From NCBI RefSeq assembly GCF_003352085.1, contig NZ_CP025804.1:2480001-2544000 (forward strand): a stretch of 64,000 bases of DNA. The letters are read 5' to 3'. Below are positions 51,183 to 62,240 of the stretch, piece after piece. The position numbers and the translations under genes are program-made. Origin of the DNA: Sulfitobacter sp. SK012. Lineage in GTDB: Bacteria; Pseudomonadota; Alphaproteobacteria; Rhodobacterales; Rhodobacteraceae. Below the pieces are notes generated by a model. It was not told the DNA's origin. It ran no database searches and saw nothing but the letters and a program-made list of their open reading frames with translations. How positions within the stretch are numbered: position 1 is the stretch's first letter; every line of letters starts with the position of its first letter.

Positions 51183-52772
51183 TCAGGCTCGGTGCTTATG
51201 GATGAAAGACACCAGCGCCGCGGTTGATGGGTCTTTGCTGTCCGCAGATTGATCACCGTCCACAATGGGTTGCAGTGATGTGGCCAATTCTTTGCCAAGC
51301 TCCACGCCCCATTGATCATAGGAATTGATGCCCAAGATCACGCCTTCGACAAAAACCCTGTGCTCATAAAGTGCAATGATCTGCCCAAGCGTAAACGGAT
51401 CAAGCAACGGATAGGCCAACGTCGTCGAGGGCCTATTTCCGGGGAAAACACGGTGGCGGGCTTGGCGTTCGAGCTCGTCTCCACTTAGGCCTTTTGCGGC
51501 CATGATCCTGCGTGCTTCATCCAGATGACGGCCCTGCATTAGGGCTTCAGATTGCGCGAGGCAGTTTGCAATCAGCAGGCTGTGATGATGCGCGAGATCA
51601 GCCTCGTGGCCATTAGCCGCAATCAGGAATTCGGCTGGGATCACCCGGGTCCCTTGATGGATCAGTTGGTAAAATGCGTGCTGTCCGTTGGTACCTGCAG
51701 CGCCCCACACGACCGGCCCGGTATCTCGCGGCGTATCGGTCCCATCCATTTGAACCGACTTGCCGTTTGATTCCATCTCAAGCTGTTGAAGGTAATTGGG
51801 CAGTTGGCCCAGCCGTTCGTCATATGGCAACACCGCACGGCTGGTGTAGCCGCAAATTTGATTGTGCCAGATGCCGACAAGCGCCAACATCATGGGCAGG
51901 TTTTCGATCGGTTTGGCCGCGCGGAAATGGATATCCATCGCTTGCCCACCGCGCAGGAACGCGTTGAAACCCCGCGGCCCAATTGCCAGCATCACTGACA
52001 GGCCAATCGGACCCCAGACGGAATAGCGACCACCAACCCAATCCTCAAAACCAAAAACCTGGTCCGGATCAATGCCAAAGTCGGCAGTTTTTTCGTCCGC
52101 AGTGCTGAGTGCCGCAAATTGAGTTTTTGGATCGCCACCGTGGTCGATCATCCATGCACGTGCAGTTCGGGCGTTGGTCATGGTCTCAATCGTGGTGAAG
52201 GTCTTCGAGGCGACAATCACCAGCGTCGTTTTCGCGTCCAACTCGCGCAACGTGTCAGCAATATGCGCGCCGTCCACATTGGACACAAAATGGCAGCGCG
52301 GGCCGTCATGATATGGCCCAAGCGCTTGGACTGCCATTGCAGGCCCCAGATCAGAACCGCCAATCCCTATGTTGACGACATCTGTGATGTCACTTTCGCG
52401 GATCTGGTTGGCGAATTTACCCATTCGCCCAAGGGTATCAAGGATCGCAGGCATCACATCGACGCCGTCAACCATCACGGGATCCCCATCAAGGTTGCGC
52501 AAAGCGGTGTGCAGCACGGCGCGCCCTTCGGTGGCGTTGATCTGTGCGCCGGCAAACATCGCATCGCGCTTTTCCGCAACGCCGGCGTCTTCGGCCAAAT
52601 GCAACAGGTCCGACCGCGTATCGGCATCTATGTTGGTTTTGGAGTAGTCAAAAAGCATATCACCCAATTGCGCCGAGAAATTTTCCGCCCGGTCAGTGCC
52701 TTCAAAGAGGGCAAGGATCGGACGGTCTTTAATAGCGTCTTGGCGGCTTTTAAGTTTTGTCCATATATCCAT
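51183..52772 (-). CDS. pgi: Glucose-6-phosphate isomerase
   Basis: A 529-residue enzyme that interconverts glucose-6-phosphate and fructose-6-phosphate. '[16 protein letters not shown]', '[14 protein letters not shown]', '[20 protein letters not shown]' and '[13 protein letters not shown]' are the family signatures with the catalytic Glu, His and Lys regions. The ATG at 52772 comes two bases after the pgl stop; a TTG two codons earlier is less likely. It is the last gene of zwf-pgl-pgi, which feeds the Entner-Doudoroff or oxidative pentose phosphate routes. Confidence 0.95.
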   Translation of the reverse strand: MDIWTKLKSRQDAIKDRPILALFEGTDRAENFSAQLGDMLFDYSKTNIDADTRSDLLHLAEDAGVAEKRDAMFAGAQINATEGRAVLHTALRNLDGDPVMVDGVDVMPAILDTLGRMGKFANQIRESDITDVVNIGIGGSDLGPAMAVQALGPYHDGPRCHFVSNVDGAHIADTLRELDAKTTLVIVASKTFTTIETMTNARTARAWMIDHGGDPKTQFAALSTADEKTADFGIDPDQVFGFEDWVGGRYSVWGPIGLSVMLAIGPRGFNAFLRGGQAMDIHFRAAKPIENLPMMLALVGIWHNQICGYTSRAVLPYDERLGQLPNYLQQLEMESNGKSVQMDGTDTPRDTGPVVWGAAGTNGQHAFYQLIHQGTRVIPAEFLIAANGHEADLAHHHSLLIANCLAQSEALMQGRHLDEARRIMAAKGLSGDELERQARHRVFPGNRPSTTLAYPLLDPFTLGQIIALYEHRVFVEGVILGINSYDQWGVELGKELATSLQPIVDGDQSADSKDPSTAALVSFIHKHRA

Positions 52773-52774
52773 AA

Positions 52775-53446
52775 TCAAGCGGCCCAGTGTATATGTGCGG
52801 TGGAAAGTACGGTGCTGACGGGTGCCTGCAGCGCTGGCAGGCTGCTGGCGCGGTTAAGGGCCTCACGTTTTTCATCGCCGTATATGACGATATGCGTCGA
52901 CATCGCGCCAGACAGTGCTGGCCCGGTCAAGCTGAGCCTGCTGATTTCATGGCCCGGCGGTTGGACGGCGCAAAGTGCTGGCGCATTGGCGGCAAGGGCC
53001 GCCTCAAGTTCTGGAGCCCCCGGAAAAAGCGATGCGGTGTGCATATCTGCCCCCATACCAAGCAGAAGTACCGAAATTGGCAGTTCGGATTTCAACTGTT
53101 CTGACAGGTCCGCCGCAGCTTCGGTGGCCGTCTGTTCGGGGCGGTAAAACGCTATAAACTTCGCGGCAGCCGCCCGGTTGGTCAGGAGGCGATTACGCAA
53201 AAGTGCCGTATTGGATTGCGCATGATCTTCATCCACCCAGCGTTCATCCGTGAGCATGACATGTACCCGCGACCAATCCAGATCAGCCGCGCACAGCGCG
53301 TCAAAAATCGGGCCCGGCGAGGTCCCGCCCGGCACAGCAAAAGAGGCAAACTCATTCACCAACAAACTCTGCTTCAACTCACCCGCAAGATTGTTTGCCA
53401 CCTCAATGGCAAGCATTTCGCGGTCTGCGTATTCAAACATCTTCAT
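52775..53446 (-). CDS. pgl: 6-phosphogluconolactonase
   Basis: A 223-residue SugarP isomerase-fold lactonase: '[16 protein letters not shown]', '[11 protein letters not shown]' and '[17 protein letters not shown]' are its family motifs. It hydrolyses 6-phosphogluconolactone made by Zwf. The ATG at 53446 has AAAGGG five bases upstream; the longer frame to 53476 is not needed. It overlaps the end of zwf by 14 bp. Confidence 0.93.
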   Translation of the reverse strand: MKMFEYADREMLAIEVANNLAGELKQSLLVNEFASFAVPGGTSPGPIFDALCAADLDWSRVHVMLTDERWVDEDHAQSNTALLRNRLLTNRAAAAKFIAFYRPEQTATEAAADLSEQLKSELPISVLLLGMGADMHTASLFPGAPELEAALAANAPALCAVQPPGHEISRLSLTGPALSGAMSTHIVIYGDEKREALNRASSLPALQAPVSTVLSTAHIHWAA

Positions 53447-54911
53447 TGGAACCCTTTCGCCAGCTTCGGCCATCACGGCGCATCATTTCGCTGGAATCTG
53501 TGGGGCCGTCAGACCCACTATCATATGGTTTTGGAACGTCATGTCGCGCTTCCCACCCCTTGATGATGGGGTCGGTCCATGTCCAGGCGGCTTCAACTTC
53601 GTCGCCGCGCATAAACAAAGTTTGGTTACCACGAATGACGTCCATAATCAGCCGCTCATAAGCATCTACATGATCATCAGCCTCAGATCCCAGTGCATCC
53701 GCAAATGTCATATCAAGCGGCACATCAATCAGGCGCATGCCACCTGGGCCTGGCTCTTTGATCGTCACGCCCAAGGTGATCCCCTCGTTGGGTTGCAGCC
53801 GGATCGACAGCACATTGCGGTGGCGCCCCGCCTCTTCTCCAAAGATTGAATGAGGTGTGTCTTTAAACACCACTGTGATCTCTGAGGCCCGAGAAGACAT
53901 CCGCTTGCCGGTGCGGATATAGAACGGCGTGCCAGCCCACCGCCAGTTGCTGATGTGGATTTTCATCGCGATAAAGCTCTCGGTCCGCGAGCGCGGATCA
54001 CCCACAGCCGTGCGGTAACCGGGGTTTTCGGCCTCGTTGCAAGGCTCTGCCTGATATTGCCCGCGGGCGATGTGATGATTTTCAACCGGGTCAAGCGCGC
54101 GAATGACCTTGAGTTTTTCATCTCGCACAGCGTCAGGATCAAACCGCGCGGGCGGCTCCATCGCGATCAAACACAAAAGCTGCATCAGGTGGTTTTGCAC
54201 CATGTCACGCATGGCACCGGATTTGTCGTAATATTCGCCCCTGCCCCCAACTCCGACAGTTTCAGCCACAGTAATCTGGATATGGTCGACATATTGGCTG
54301 TTCCACAGCGGCTCAAACAACATGTTGCCAAAGCGGACGGCCATCAGGTTTTGGACGGTCTCTTTGCCCAAATAGTGATCAATCCGGTAAATCTGGCGTT
54401 CTTCAAAAAACGCGGCGAGGGTATTGTTTAGCGTGCGGGCTGTCTCCAGATCGCGGCCAAAGGGTTTTTCGACCACAATGCGCGCTTGGGAATCGGCCAT
54501 ACCCCATTTCTGCAAACGCTCAGCCAAATCGCCAAACAGCGATGGTGCCACGGAGAAATAATAAGCCTCAACGCGGCCCTTGCCTGCCATCAGCTTTTGC
54601 AGGTCGGCCCAGCCCTTTTCGCCCTTTGCGTCGATGGTGACATAGTTCAACCGCGCCAAAAACGCGTCGAGCTGCGCGTCACCACAGGCCTGTTCACCGC
54701 CGAATTTGGCGATCGCTGCTCGGATCAAATCACGGTAGCCATCTGCATCTATGTCGCTGCGCGCGGCCCCGATGATTTTGGCCTCGTGTGGCATTTGACC
54801 CGCGCAAAAACGCCGAAATAGACCCGGCAGGATCTTGCGCTGTGCTAGGTCGCCTGTGCCACCAAAGATCACGAGGTCAAAAGGGTCTACCGGAATTACG
54901 CGCGAAACCAT
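53433..54911 (-). CDS. zwf: Glucose-6-phosphate 1-dehydrogenase
   Basis: A 492-residue NADP-dependent dehydrogenase. 'VIFGGTGDLAQRKILPGLF' binds NADP, 'RIDHYLGKETVQNL' is the active site with the catalytic His, and the alpha+beta C-terminal domain is complete. AAGGA lies upstream of the ATG. It opens the operon with pgl and pgi. Two copies of a 13-bp direct repeat lie in its promoter region. Confidence 0.96.
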   Translation of the reverse strand: MVSRVIPVDPFDLVIFGGTGDLAQRKILPGLFRRFCAGQMPHEAKIIGAARSDIDADGYRDLIRAAIAKFGGEQACGDAQLDAFLARLNYVTIDAKGEKGWADLQKLMAGKGRVEAYYFSVAPSLFGDLAERLQKWGMADSQARIVVEKPFGRDLETARTLNNTLAAFFEERQIYRIDHYLGKETVQNLMAVRFGNMLFEPLWNSQYVDHIQITVAETVGVGGRGEYYDKSGAMRDMVQNHLMQLLCLIAMEPPARFDPDAVRDEKLKVIRALDPVENHHIARGQYQAEPCNEAENPGYRTAVGDPRSRTESFIAMKIHISNWRWAGTPFYIRTGKRMSSRASEITVVFKDTPHSIFGEEAGRHRNVLSIRLQPNEGITLGVTIKEPGPGGMRLIDVPLDMTFADALGSEADDHVDAYERLIMDVIRGNQTLFMRGDEVEAAWTWTDPIIKGWEARHDVPKPYDSGSDGPTDSSEMMRRDGRSWRKGSNEDV

Positions 54912-54958
54912 CGTTAACTTTCCTTAGCCTTGAGGGCAGATCAGCGCCCCGTTTCAGC

Positions 54959-55017
54959 CCTTTATATCACATCGGGCTATTGTTAGCGCAAACATAGACG
55001 ATATCCTTTATATCACA
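54959..55017 (-). promoter_or_regulatory. 13-bp direct repeats upstream of zwf
   Basis: CCTTTATATCACA occurs at 54959-54971 and again at 55005-55017, with starts 46 bp apart (TGTGATATAAAGG on the zwf strand). Two identical same-orientation copies in a 199-bp divergent region suggest a regulator-binding site for zwf and/or the radical SAM gene. Confidence 0.6.
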
Positions 55018-55110
55018 AGTCTGTGCGCCAAGATGGTTGGGCTTTTAATGACTCCCTACATATCTTAGCACCGAACTGAGGCTGACCAAGCACGACCTAA
55101 AGGACTGGCG

Positions 55111-56058
55111 ATGAAAGATTTACCAAGCGCAAATATGGGCAAGTTTAATGACCCAAAGGTCACCGCCAATGGCGAAGACCGCGCTACTGTTGCATTGACC
55201 AATCCGCAGACGCTTTGGTTCAACACCGGCACATTGTGCAACATCGAATGCGCCAACTGTTATATTGCGTCAAGCCCGACCAATGACGCGCTGGTTTATA
55301 TCACGGCCGACGAAGTGCGCAGCTATCTTGATCAGCTTGAGGCACGTAATTGGGGCGTTTCGGAAATTGCTTTTACCGGCGGCGAACCTTTCATGAATCC
55401 GCAGATGATTGAGATGTCCGAGGCGGCGCTCTTGCGCGGGTACAAGGTTCTGATCCTGACAAACGCAATGCGCCCGATGATGCGAAAATCTATGCAGGAT
55501 GGACTGAAACGGCTCGAGGCCACCTTCCCCGGCCAGATGACGTTGCGCATTTCTGTCGATCACTTTGATCCAGAACTCCATGATCTCGAACGCGGTGTTG
55601 GTGCGTTTGACAAGACGATTAAGGGTATGGAATGGCTGCGTGACAACGGATTGCGCATGGCGGTGGCCGGCCGGTCAATCTTTGCACATTCTGAGGCAGA
55701 AAGCCGCGCAGGGTACGGCGCACTTTATGCCAGGCATGGCTTTGAAGTCGACGCGAATGATCCTGGCATGACCGTCTTATTCCCAGAAATGGACGAAATC
55801 GCAGAAGTGCCCGAAATCACAACGTCTTGCTGGAACATTCTGGACAAATCGCCCGATGCGGTGATGTGCGCAAGCTCCCGCATGGTGGTAAAGCGCAAAG
55901 GCGCTGACAGTCCTGCGGTTCTGGCTTGTACGCTGTTGCCCTATTCCCCAGAATTCGAGTTGGGCACAAGTTTGGAAGACGCCGAAAAGGATGTCGCCCT
56001 CAACCATCCGCATTGTTCCAAGTTCTGCGTGCTTGGCGGGGCCAGTTGTTCGGCTTAA
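55111..56058 (+). CDS. Radical SAM protein with Cys-rich tail
   Basis: A 315-residue radical SAM enzyme. The 4Fe-4S site is 'TLCNIECANCYI' (CxxxCxxC) near residue 44, followed by 'IAFTGGEPFMN' for SAM binding. The C-terminal third holds six further Cys, ending 'HCSKFCVLGGASCS', a possible auxiliary cluster domain of SPASM-like type, but the spacing does not match a subfamily I can name. The reaction is unknown. AAAGGA lies before the ATG. It is divergent from zwf and lies upstream of gyrA. Confidence 0.85.
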   Translation: MKDLPSANMGKFNDPKVTANGEDRATVALTNPQTLWFNTGTLCNIECANCYIASSPTNDALVYITADEVRSYLDQLEARNWGVSEIAFTGGEPFMNPQMIEMSEAALLRGYKVLILTNAMRPMMRKSMQDGLKRLEATFPGQMTLRISVDHFDPELHDLERGVGAFDKTIKGMEWLRDNGLRMAVAGRSIFAHSEAESRAGYGALYARHGFEVDANDPGMTVLFPEMDEIAEVPEITTSCWNILDKSPDAVMCASSRMVVKRKGADSPAVLACTLLPYSPEFELGTSLEDAEKDVALNHPHCSKFCVLGGASCSA

Positions 56059-56224
56059 TCCGACCATTTCGCCCCAGAATTTAATTACTACTAATTACAA
56101 CGGCTTGGCAAAACCATGCGAGTCGGGCTTGTGGCATTTGCGCTCAGGCATTGCACCGCATATGGACTGTCTGATATAGAAAATCACAAGATATAGAAGA
56201 ACATCAGCCAGGCTGGGAAACGAC

Positions 56225-58975
56225 TTGAACGATACGCCGGAAACCCCTGAAAACGAAGATGAAAACCGCCCCGAGCGGCCCGTTTATGACGGCCCATCGG
56301 TGACCATCGAAGAAGAGATGAAGACGTCTTACCTCGACTATGCGATGAGCGTGATCGTCTCCCGCGCCATTCCTGACCTTCGAGATGGCCTCAAGCCGGT
56401 GCACCGGCGCATCCTTTATGCGATGCACGAAACCAACAACACGCATGATAAACCCTACCGTAAATCCTCGCGGCCTGTGGCCGAAGCGATGGGTAAATAT
56501 CACCCGCACGGCGACAGCGCGATCTATGACGCTTTGGTGCGGATGGCGCAAAGCTTCTCGATGAGCTTGGTGCTGTTGGATGGTCAGGGTAATTTTGGAT
56601 CAATGGACGGCGATAAAGCTGCCGCCTACCGTTATACCGAAGTGCGGATGAAGAAAGCCGCGCAATTTTTGTTGGAAGATATCGACAAAGATACCGTTGA
56701 TTTTCAAGACAATTATGACGGTAAAGACCGTGAACCAACCGTCTTGCCAGCGCGTTTTCCGAATATGTTGGTCAATGGTGCTGGCGGTATCGCCGTCGGC
56801 ATGGCGACCAACATTCCACCTCATAATCTTGGGGAAGTCATTGATGCCACGCTCGCGCTGATTGTTGAGCCGGATTTGACGTCCGAACAGCTGATTGACT
56901 ATATTCCAGGTCCTGATTTCCCGACGGGCGGTTTGATGCTGGGCCGTACAGGCGCACGCAAGGCCTATCTTGAAGGGCGTGGTTCCGTGATTGTGCGTGC
57001 CAAAACGCGGGTCGAAGAAATCCGGAAGGATCGCTACGCAATTGTCATCGACGAGATCCCTTATCAGGTGAACAAATCTGCGATGATCGAGAAAATCGCG
57101 GAACAAGTGCGTGAGAAGAAGATCGAAGGTATCGCCCACGTACAAGACGAATCTGACCGCAATGGCGTACGTGTCGTCGTAGAGCTCAAGCGCGACGCGA
57201 CAGCCGAAGTCGTGATGAACCAGCTTTTCCGGTTCACACCGATGCAGACTTATTTTGGCTGCAACATGCTTGCGCTAAATGGCGGACGTCCTGAGCAGCT
57301 GACATTGCGCCGATTCCTTACGTCATTCATTGATTTCCGCGAAGATGTTGTCGCACGTCGCACCGCGTATTTGCTGCGTAAAGCCCGTGAGCGGAGCCAT
57401 ATTCTGTGTGGTTTGGCTGTGGCTGTAACTAATATCGACGAAATCGTTGCGACCATACGGTCCTCGGCCGATGCTGGTGAAGCGCGCGAAAAGCTAATGA
57501 CACGGCGCTGGCCGGCGGCTGAAATCCTGCCCTACATTGCGTTGATCGACGATCCGACCCACACGGCCAACGACGATGGCACCTATAACCTTTCCGAGGC
57601 CCAAGCCCGAGCCATTCTGGAACTGCGTCTGCAGCGCCTGACGCAGATCGGCGTCAAAGAAGTTACCGATGAGCTGGAGGAGTTGGCCGGTAAGATCAAG
57701 GAATACCTTGAAATTCTGGGTTCACGTGAGCGGATCATGGGCATCATTTCGGACGAGCTGCAGGAGGTCAAAGACCTCTTTGCAGTGCCGCGTCGCACCG
57801 AGATTGTCGATTGGTCCGGCGACATGGAAGACGAAGACCTGATCGCACGCGAAGATATGGTGGTGACGGTAACGTCTGGCGGCTACATCAAACGGACGCC
57901 GCTTGTGGACTTCCGCAGTCAGCGCCGCGGCGGCAAAGGTGTGTCTGGCATGCAGACCAAAGAAGAGGATGTTGTCACGACCCTTTTCGTGGCCAATACC
58001 CATACACAGCTGCTGTTTTTCACAACCGATGGCATGGTTTACAAGCTTAAGACTTGGCGGTTGCCTCAAGGTGGGCGCACGTCCAAAGGCAAGGCTATCG
58101 TTAATATTCTGCCGATCCCAGTTGGCGTCTCTATTGCGGCGATCATGCCTGTGGACCGCGACGAATCTGAATGGGCCGATCTGCAGGTCGTGTTCTCGAC
58201 CTCAGCAGGTACGGTGCGGCGCAACAAGCTGTCAGATTTCACCAACGTCATGCGCAATGGCAAGATCGCGATGAAGTTTGAGGACGAACATGCGGGCACC
58301 ACGCTAATCAATGCGCGGATTGCATCAAATGATGACGATGTGATGCTGACCACCAATTCAGGCCGGGCGATCCGCTTTCCAGCGACGGATGTGCGCGTGT
58401 TTAACAGCCGCGCGTCAGTCGGCGTTCGAGGCATTCGACTGAGTGGCGATGATGCCGTTGTCTCGATGTCGATTATTCGCCATTTCGATGCAACATCCGA
58501 AGAGCGCGTTGCCTACCTCAAAATGCGCAGGGCTGTTGCTGGTCTTGCAGATGATACCGAGGTTGGTGAAGACGATGAGGTCGTGGCCAACGCCACAATT
58601 TCTCAAGAACGCTACGCCGAGATGTCTGCATCCGAGAACCTGATCCTCACGATTTCGGCTAAAGGGTCTGGCAAGCTGAGTTCGAGCCATGACTATCCCG
58701 TGCGCGGTCGCGGCGGGCTTGGTGTTACGGCGATGGACAAGGCAATGCGCGGCGGCGATATTGTTGCCTCGTTCCCTGTTGAGCTCGACGATCAGATTAT
58801 GCTCGCTACGTCTAAGGGGCAGTCGATCCGGGTGCCTATCGAAGGGATTTCATTCCGCTCACGCAGTGCCGGTGGCGTCAAAGTCTTTGACACCGGGCGC
58901 GGTGAAGTTGTGGTGAGCGTCGCTTGGATCGCTGATCAAGGTGATGAAGAAGAAGGCGAGCAACCCGAAGAGTAA
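56225..58975 (+). CDS. gyrA: DNA gyrase subunit A
   Basis: A 916-residue GyrA that cuts and rejoins DNA during supercoiling. '[20 protein letters not shown]' opens the winged-helix domain, the catalytic Tyr is Y137 ('AAYRYTE'), and the GyrA box 'QRRGGKG' begins the C-terminal DNA-wrapping propeller. The quinolone-pocket residues are S98 and D102 ('HGDSAIYDA'), the wild-type pair. The start is a TTG at 56225, as no ATG exists before the conserved 'MKTSYLDY' region. A terminator follows. Confidence 0.96.
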   Translation: MNDTPETPENEDENRPERPVYDGPSVTIEEEMKTSYLDYAMSVIVSRAIPDLRDGLKPVHRRILYAMHETNNTHDKPYRKSSRPVAEAMGKYHPHGDSAIYDALVRMAQSFSMSLVLLDGQGNFGSMDGDKAAAYRYTEVRMKKAAQFLLEDIDKDTVDFQDNYDGKDREPTVLPARFPNMLVNGAGGIAVGMATNIPPHNLGEVIDATLALIVEPDLTSEQLIDYIPGPDFPTGGLMLGRTGARKAYLEGRGSVIVRAKTRVEEIRKDRYAIVIDEIPYQVNKSAMIEKIAEQVREKKIEGIAHVQDESDRNGVRVVVELKRDATAEVVMNQLFRFTPMQTYFGCNMLALNGGRPEQLTLRRFLTSFIDFREDVVARRTAYLLRKARERSHILCGLAVAVTNIDEIVATIRSSADAGEAREKLMTRRWPAAEILPYIALIDDPTHTANDDGTYNLSEAQARAILELRLQRLTQIGVKEVTDELEELAGKIKEYLEILGSRERIMGIISDELQEVKDLFAVPRRTEIVDWSGDMEDEDLIAREDMVVTVTSGGYIKRTPLVDFRSQRRGGKGVSGMQTKEEDVVTTLFVANTHTQLLFFTTDGMVYKLKTWRLPQGGRTSKGKAIVNILPIPVGVSIAAIMPVDRDESEWADLQVVFSTSAGTVRRNKLSDFTNVMRNGKIAMKFEDEHAGTTLINARIASNDDDVMLTTNSGRAIRFPATDVRVFNSRASVGVRGIRLSGDDAVVSMSIIRHFDATSEERVAYLKMRRAVAGLADDTEVGEDDEVVANATISQERYAEMSASENLILTISAKGSGKLSSSHDYPVRGRGGLGVTAMDKAMRGGDIVASFPVELDDQIMLATSKGQSIRVPIEGISFRSRSAGGVKVFDTGRGEVVVSVAWIADQGDEEEGEQPEE

Positions 58976-58997
58976 GACGCTGGTCATAAACGATTTA

Positions 58998-59024
58998 AAA
59001 GGCCGCTCCATTGGGGCGGCCTTT
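58998..59024 (+). terminator. Intrinsic terminator after gyrA
   Basis: AAAGGCCGC (58998-59006) pairs with GCGGCCTTT (59016-59024). Three more pairs close it to an ATT loop, and a T-rich run follows. Confidence 0.88.
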
Positions 59025-59043
59025 GTCGTTTCGTGACGGGCAG

Positions 59044-59400
59044 CTAGTTGGTTGTGCTGGTCGCTGAACTGTCACCATCAGATCCCGCGGCGATTGCTAC
59101 CACTAAAACTACGCCTCCGGCCAAAACGGCACCTGCCCCAATACCTGTCCCTGATGAAAACAGATCGGCCCCTGCGACTGCCTGGCTTTGGGCACGGACG
59201 CATTCGCGCGAGGGCGCGCCGTTGATTACTGCAATGTCATTGCGGCAATTGTAGATGACCCCATTGCTGCCCTGCACACGCAAGCCATAAACCGCATCAT
59301 CGGATGCCCCCAACACAGCTTGTTGGGTCGTGGATTGTGCCAACACCCCTGATGCCATCAATCCTAAAATACCGGTGAAAGCCAAAACCATTCTTTTCAT
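59044..59400 (-). CDS. Small exported protein of unknown function
   Basis: A 118-residue protein with a signal peptide ('MKRMVLAFTGILGLMASGVLAQ'), a short conserved-looking core with two Cys ('YNCRNDIAVINGAPSRECV') that could form a disulfide, a Gly/Ala/Val-rich hydrophobic stretch near the C-terminus and a Ser/Thr/Asp end. No domain is recognised. The ATG at 59400 is preferred over a GTG at 59412 because it begins the signal peptide. Confidence 0.65.
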   Translation of the reverse strand: MKRMVLAFTGILGLMASGVLAQSTTQQAVLGASDDAVYGLRVQGSNGVIYNCRNDIAVINGAPSRECVRAQSQAVAGADLFSSGTGIGAGAVLAGGVVLVVAIAAGSDGDSSATSTTN

Positions 59401-59558
59401 GCTACGTCCCACTCTTGATCCAAAACCTAGTTCTGTTTCGAGTATGAGAGATAGATTAAGACTTTGCTTACTGGGCCCAAGAGAGCCCAGAGGTTTCGAT
59501 ATAAAACGTTACAATATGCCTGCATTCGGCCACGGCTTATGGCTGAAAGGCGCGCCGC

Positions 59559-61034
59559 TCAGAGCTTATAAAGAGTGGAGAATTTTTCCTGAAGATATGC
59601 CAGCAACGGCGCTTCGCTGGGGGCATGGCCAGTTGCGCGGGTGATCACATCACGCGGCTCGTAAAGCCCGCCGTGCGTTTGCACATTGTCCCGGAGCCAG
59701 CCTGTCGCAGGTTCGGTATTGCCGTGCGCAAGGCTTGCATCAAGGTCTGGAAGCGCTGCACGCATGGCCTCGTTCAAACAGCCGGAATAGACATTGCCCA
59801 GCGTATAGGTTGGGAAATACCCAAACAGCCCGACCGACCAATGCACGTCCTGCAGCACGCCATTTGACGGCTTATCCACGGCAAAACCGAAATCGGCCTC
59901 AAATCGATCATTCCATGCGGCTTCCAGATCGTTGACCTGCAAATCACCCGACATCAGTGCGCGTTCCAGATCAAAGCGCAGCAGGACGTGCAGGTTATAC
60001 TGCAACTCGTCCGCTTCGGTCCTGATGAAACCATCATTAACCCGGTTAACAGCACCATAGAACGCATCGGCGTCTGGAACGCCGAAATCACCAAACGCAT
60101 CCTTCATCTGAGCAAAGAGCCAACCTGTGAGCGCCCGGCCCCGACCGATCTGGTTCTCGTAAATGCGGCTTTGGCTTTCGTGCACCCCCATCGATACGCC
60201 CGAACCAAGCGGCGTCAGCAGGTAGGCATCGTCGATGTTTTGCTCATAGGCTGCATGGCCGACTTCGTGAACGGTGGAGTAAAAACAATTGAATGGATCG
60301 GCCGGATTGGTGCGCGTGGTGATCCGCACGTCTTGGCCAGATCCTGATGAAAATGGATGCACGGCCTTATCGACCCTGCCCCGGCTCATGTCATAGCCAA
60401 AGGTTTTGGCTAATTGGCGCGTCAGTTTCATCTGAGCGCTCTCGTCGAAATGCCCTTGCAGCTTTGCGGGGGCCTCAGCGGCACGCACGGCGGCGCGAAG
60501 CTCTGTCAGGGCGGGACGCAAAGCGCCAAACATCGCTTCTAGCTGCGCACCGGTGGTGCCGGGTTCGTAATCCTCAAGCATCGCGTCATAGACGTTTCCG
60601 CCATCCGCCAGTGCCAAACCCTCTTCCCGCTTGAGCTCGATAACCTCTGCCAGCGTTGGCGCGAAGGCTGCGAAATCATCAGCAGCGCGCGCTTCGGCCC
60701 AAATACCCTGGGACATCGACGTCTGACGCGCGATCTTTGCGGCGAGTGCTGCGGGCACTTTGCTGGCCCGGTCATAGCCACGGCGGATGTGGCGCATTTG
60801 GGCGCGGCCCACATCATCCAAGGACTTTTCATCGATTTCAGCCAACCAGTCGCCGACCTGCGGTGCGACGCGGCGTGCATGAAGTACACTGGCGATTGCG
60901 GCGCATTCCTCAGACCGCTGAGAGGAGGCTCCGCGGGGCATCATCGTTTCTTGATCCCACTCCAGCCGCCCGGAAATTGCGGCCAGTGCCTGGGTGTCAC
61001 GCTGAAAGGCCATAAGATCGTCAAATGCAGTCAT
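59559..61034 (-). CDS. Carboxypeptidase M32 (Taq/Pfu type)
   Basis: A 491-residue metallo-carboxypeptidase. The HEXXH zinc site is 'VHEVGHAAYEQN', followed by 'GVHESQSRIYENQIGRG' with the third ligand Glu, and the N-terminus 'LEWDQETMMPRGASSQRSE' is typical of the family. It removes C-terminal residues from peptides in the cytosol. AGAGGAG lies seven bases before the ATG at 61034, so that start is preferred over 61040. It is read directly after ctaA. Confidence 0.92.
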   Translation of the reverse strand: MTAFDDLMAFQRDTQALAAISGRLEWDQETMMPRGASSQRSEECAAIASVLHARRVAPQVGDWLAEIDEKSLDDVGRAQMRHIRRGYDRASKVPAALAAKIARQTSMSQGIWAEARAADDFAAFAPTLAEVIELKREEGLALADGGNVYDAMLEDYEPGTTGAQLEAMFGALRPALTELRAAVRAAEAPAKLQGHFDESAQMKLTRQLAKTFGYDMSRGRVDKAVHPFSSGSGQDVRITTRTNPADPFNCFYSTVHEVGHAAYEQNIDDAYLLTPLGSGVSMGVHESQSRIYENQIGRGRALTGWLFAQMKDAFGDFGVPDADAFYGAVNRVNDGFIRTEADELQYNLHVLLRFDLERALMSGDLQVNDLEAAWNDRFEADFGFAVDKPSNGVLQDVHWSVGLFGYFPTYTLGNVYSGCLNEAMRAALPDLDASLAHGNTEPATGWLRDNVQTHGGLYEPRDVITRATGHAPSEAPLLAYLQEKFSTLYKL

Positions 61035-61036
61035 GG

Positions 61037-62185
61037 TCATGCTCCTCTGAGCGATGTGGAAATGGGATAAAGGCTAAGGTGGCGTGCGCGCAAGATCAGC
61101 ACCCAAAGAACCACCGCAAGCCCTTGGTGCACCATCGCGACGGGCACGGCGGCCTCATATAGAACGGTCGTAATGCCCACTACAACTTGCAGCGCCATGC
61201 CTGCCATCACGGCGTTAAAGGCAAATCGCGTACGAGGATGGGCAGATTTACGACCCCGCAGCCAGACGACAATGCCAAAGGCAAGCAAAGCATATCCTGT
61301 CATGCGGTGAATGAACTGCACCAATCCGGGGTTTTCGATGAAATTGCGCCACATGGGCTCAATCGCGAAGGCTTGTGGCGGAAAAAACTGCCCAGCCATC
61401 AGCGGCCAATCGGTATAGGTGCGGCCAGCATCAATGCCAGCAACCAGCGCCCCGATCAGGATTTGCAGAAACGCAAAATGCAGCAACCCCGTTGAGAGCC
61501 CATAAAGTTTGGCATCTTTGTTGCGCCGTGCTTGCATCAGGTCTCGTTCGGGCCGGCCAAGACTCAGGACGTTCCATGTGATCAGCCCCAGAATGGCAAA
61601 GGCCAGTCCCAGATGCACTGCCAGCCGTGTGCTGGCCACATCTGTGGTCGCCGTTCCCGCCGTCACGCCAGAGGACACCATCCACCAGCCGATCGCGCCT
61701 TGTAAGCCGCCCAAGGCTCCGAGGAGCAACAATTTGGGCGTCCAACCTGTTGGAATTTGGCGGCGCGCCAGAAACCAAAAGAACCCTATCGCCCAAACAA
61801 GACCGATTACGCGGCCAAGCTGCCGATGGCCCCATTCCCACCAATAGATCGTTTTAAAATCAGACAGTTCCATCCAAGAGTTCTGGAGGCGGAATTCATC
61901 AATCTGTTGGTATTTTTCGAATTCAGAGGCCCATGCGGCGGCATCCAAGGGTGGCATTGCGCCACTAAAAGGGTTCCATTCGGTGATGCTGAGCCCGCTA
62001 TCGGTCAGCCGCGTGGCACCGCCAACAAGGATCATCACACAGACCAGCGCAAAGAGGATCATCAGCCAGATCCGGATCGCACCCCGTGCGCCGCCACGAC
62101 CAGCATCAATCACCCCCGTCTTTGCGACAGTACGGGTGGTTTGTGCCTCGCCGACATCCTCAAAAAGTTTGCGTTTCGTGGCCAT
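61037..62185 (-). CDS. ctaA: Haem A synthase
   Basis: A 382-residue membrane protein with eight helices that oxidises haem O to haem A for aa3-type cytochrome oxidase. Four conserved haem-ligand His lie in 'WEWGHRQLGR', 'LAVHLGLAF', 'FIHRMTGYA' and 'MVHQGLAV'. The long soluble N-terminus is usual for alphaproteobacterial type II CtaA. The ATG at 62185 has GGAGGG upstream; the longer frame to 62305 lies in the neighbouring methyltransferase gene. It ends two bases before the M32 start. Confidence 0.94.
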   Translation of the reverse strand: MATKRKLFEDVGEAQTTRTVAKTGVIDAGRGGARGAIRIWLMILFALVCVMILVGGATRLTDSGLSITEWNPFSGAMPPLDAAAWASEFEKYQQIDEFRLQNSWMELSDFKTIYWWEWGHRQLGRVIGLVWAIGFFWFLARRQIPTGWTPKLLLLGALGGLQGAIGWWMVSSGVTAGTATTDVASTRLAVHLGLAFAILGLITWNVLSLGRPERDLMQARRNKDAKLYGLSTGLLHFAFLQILIGALVAGIDAGRTYTDWPLMAGQFFPPQAFAIEPMWRNFIENPGLVQFIHRMTGYALLAFGIVVWLRGRKSAHPRTRFAFNAVMAGMALQVVVGITTVLYEAAVPVAMVHQGLAVVLWVLILRARHLSLYPISTSLRGA

Positions 62186-62240
62186 GGGACCCTCCGCCTT
62201 TGTACTTGCGATCCTAGGTAGGGCACCCTTGCCCAAAGGT

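Noticed and set aside
52119..53147. A 342-codon plus-strand frame
   Set aside because: It is antisense to pgi and pgl, both of which are certain.
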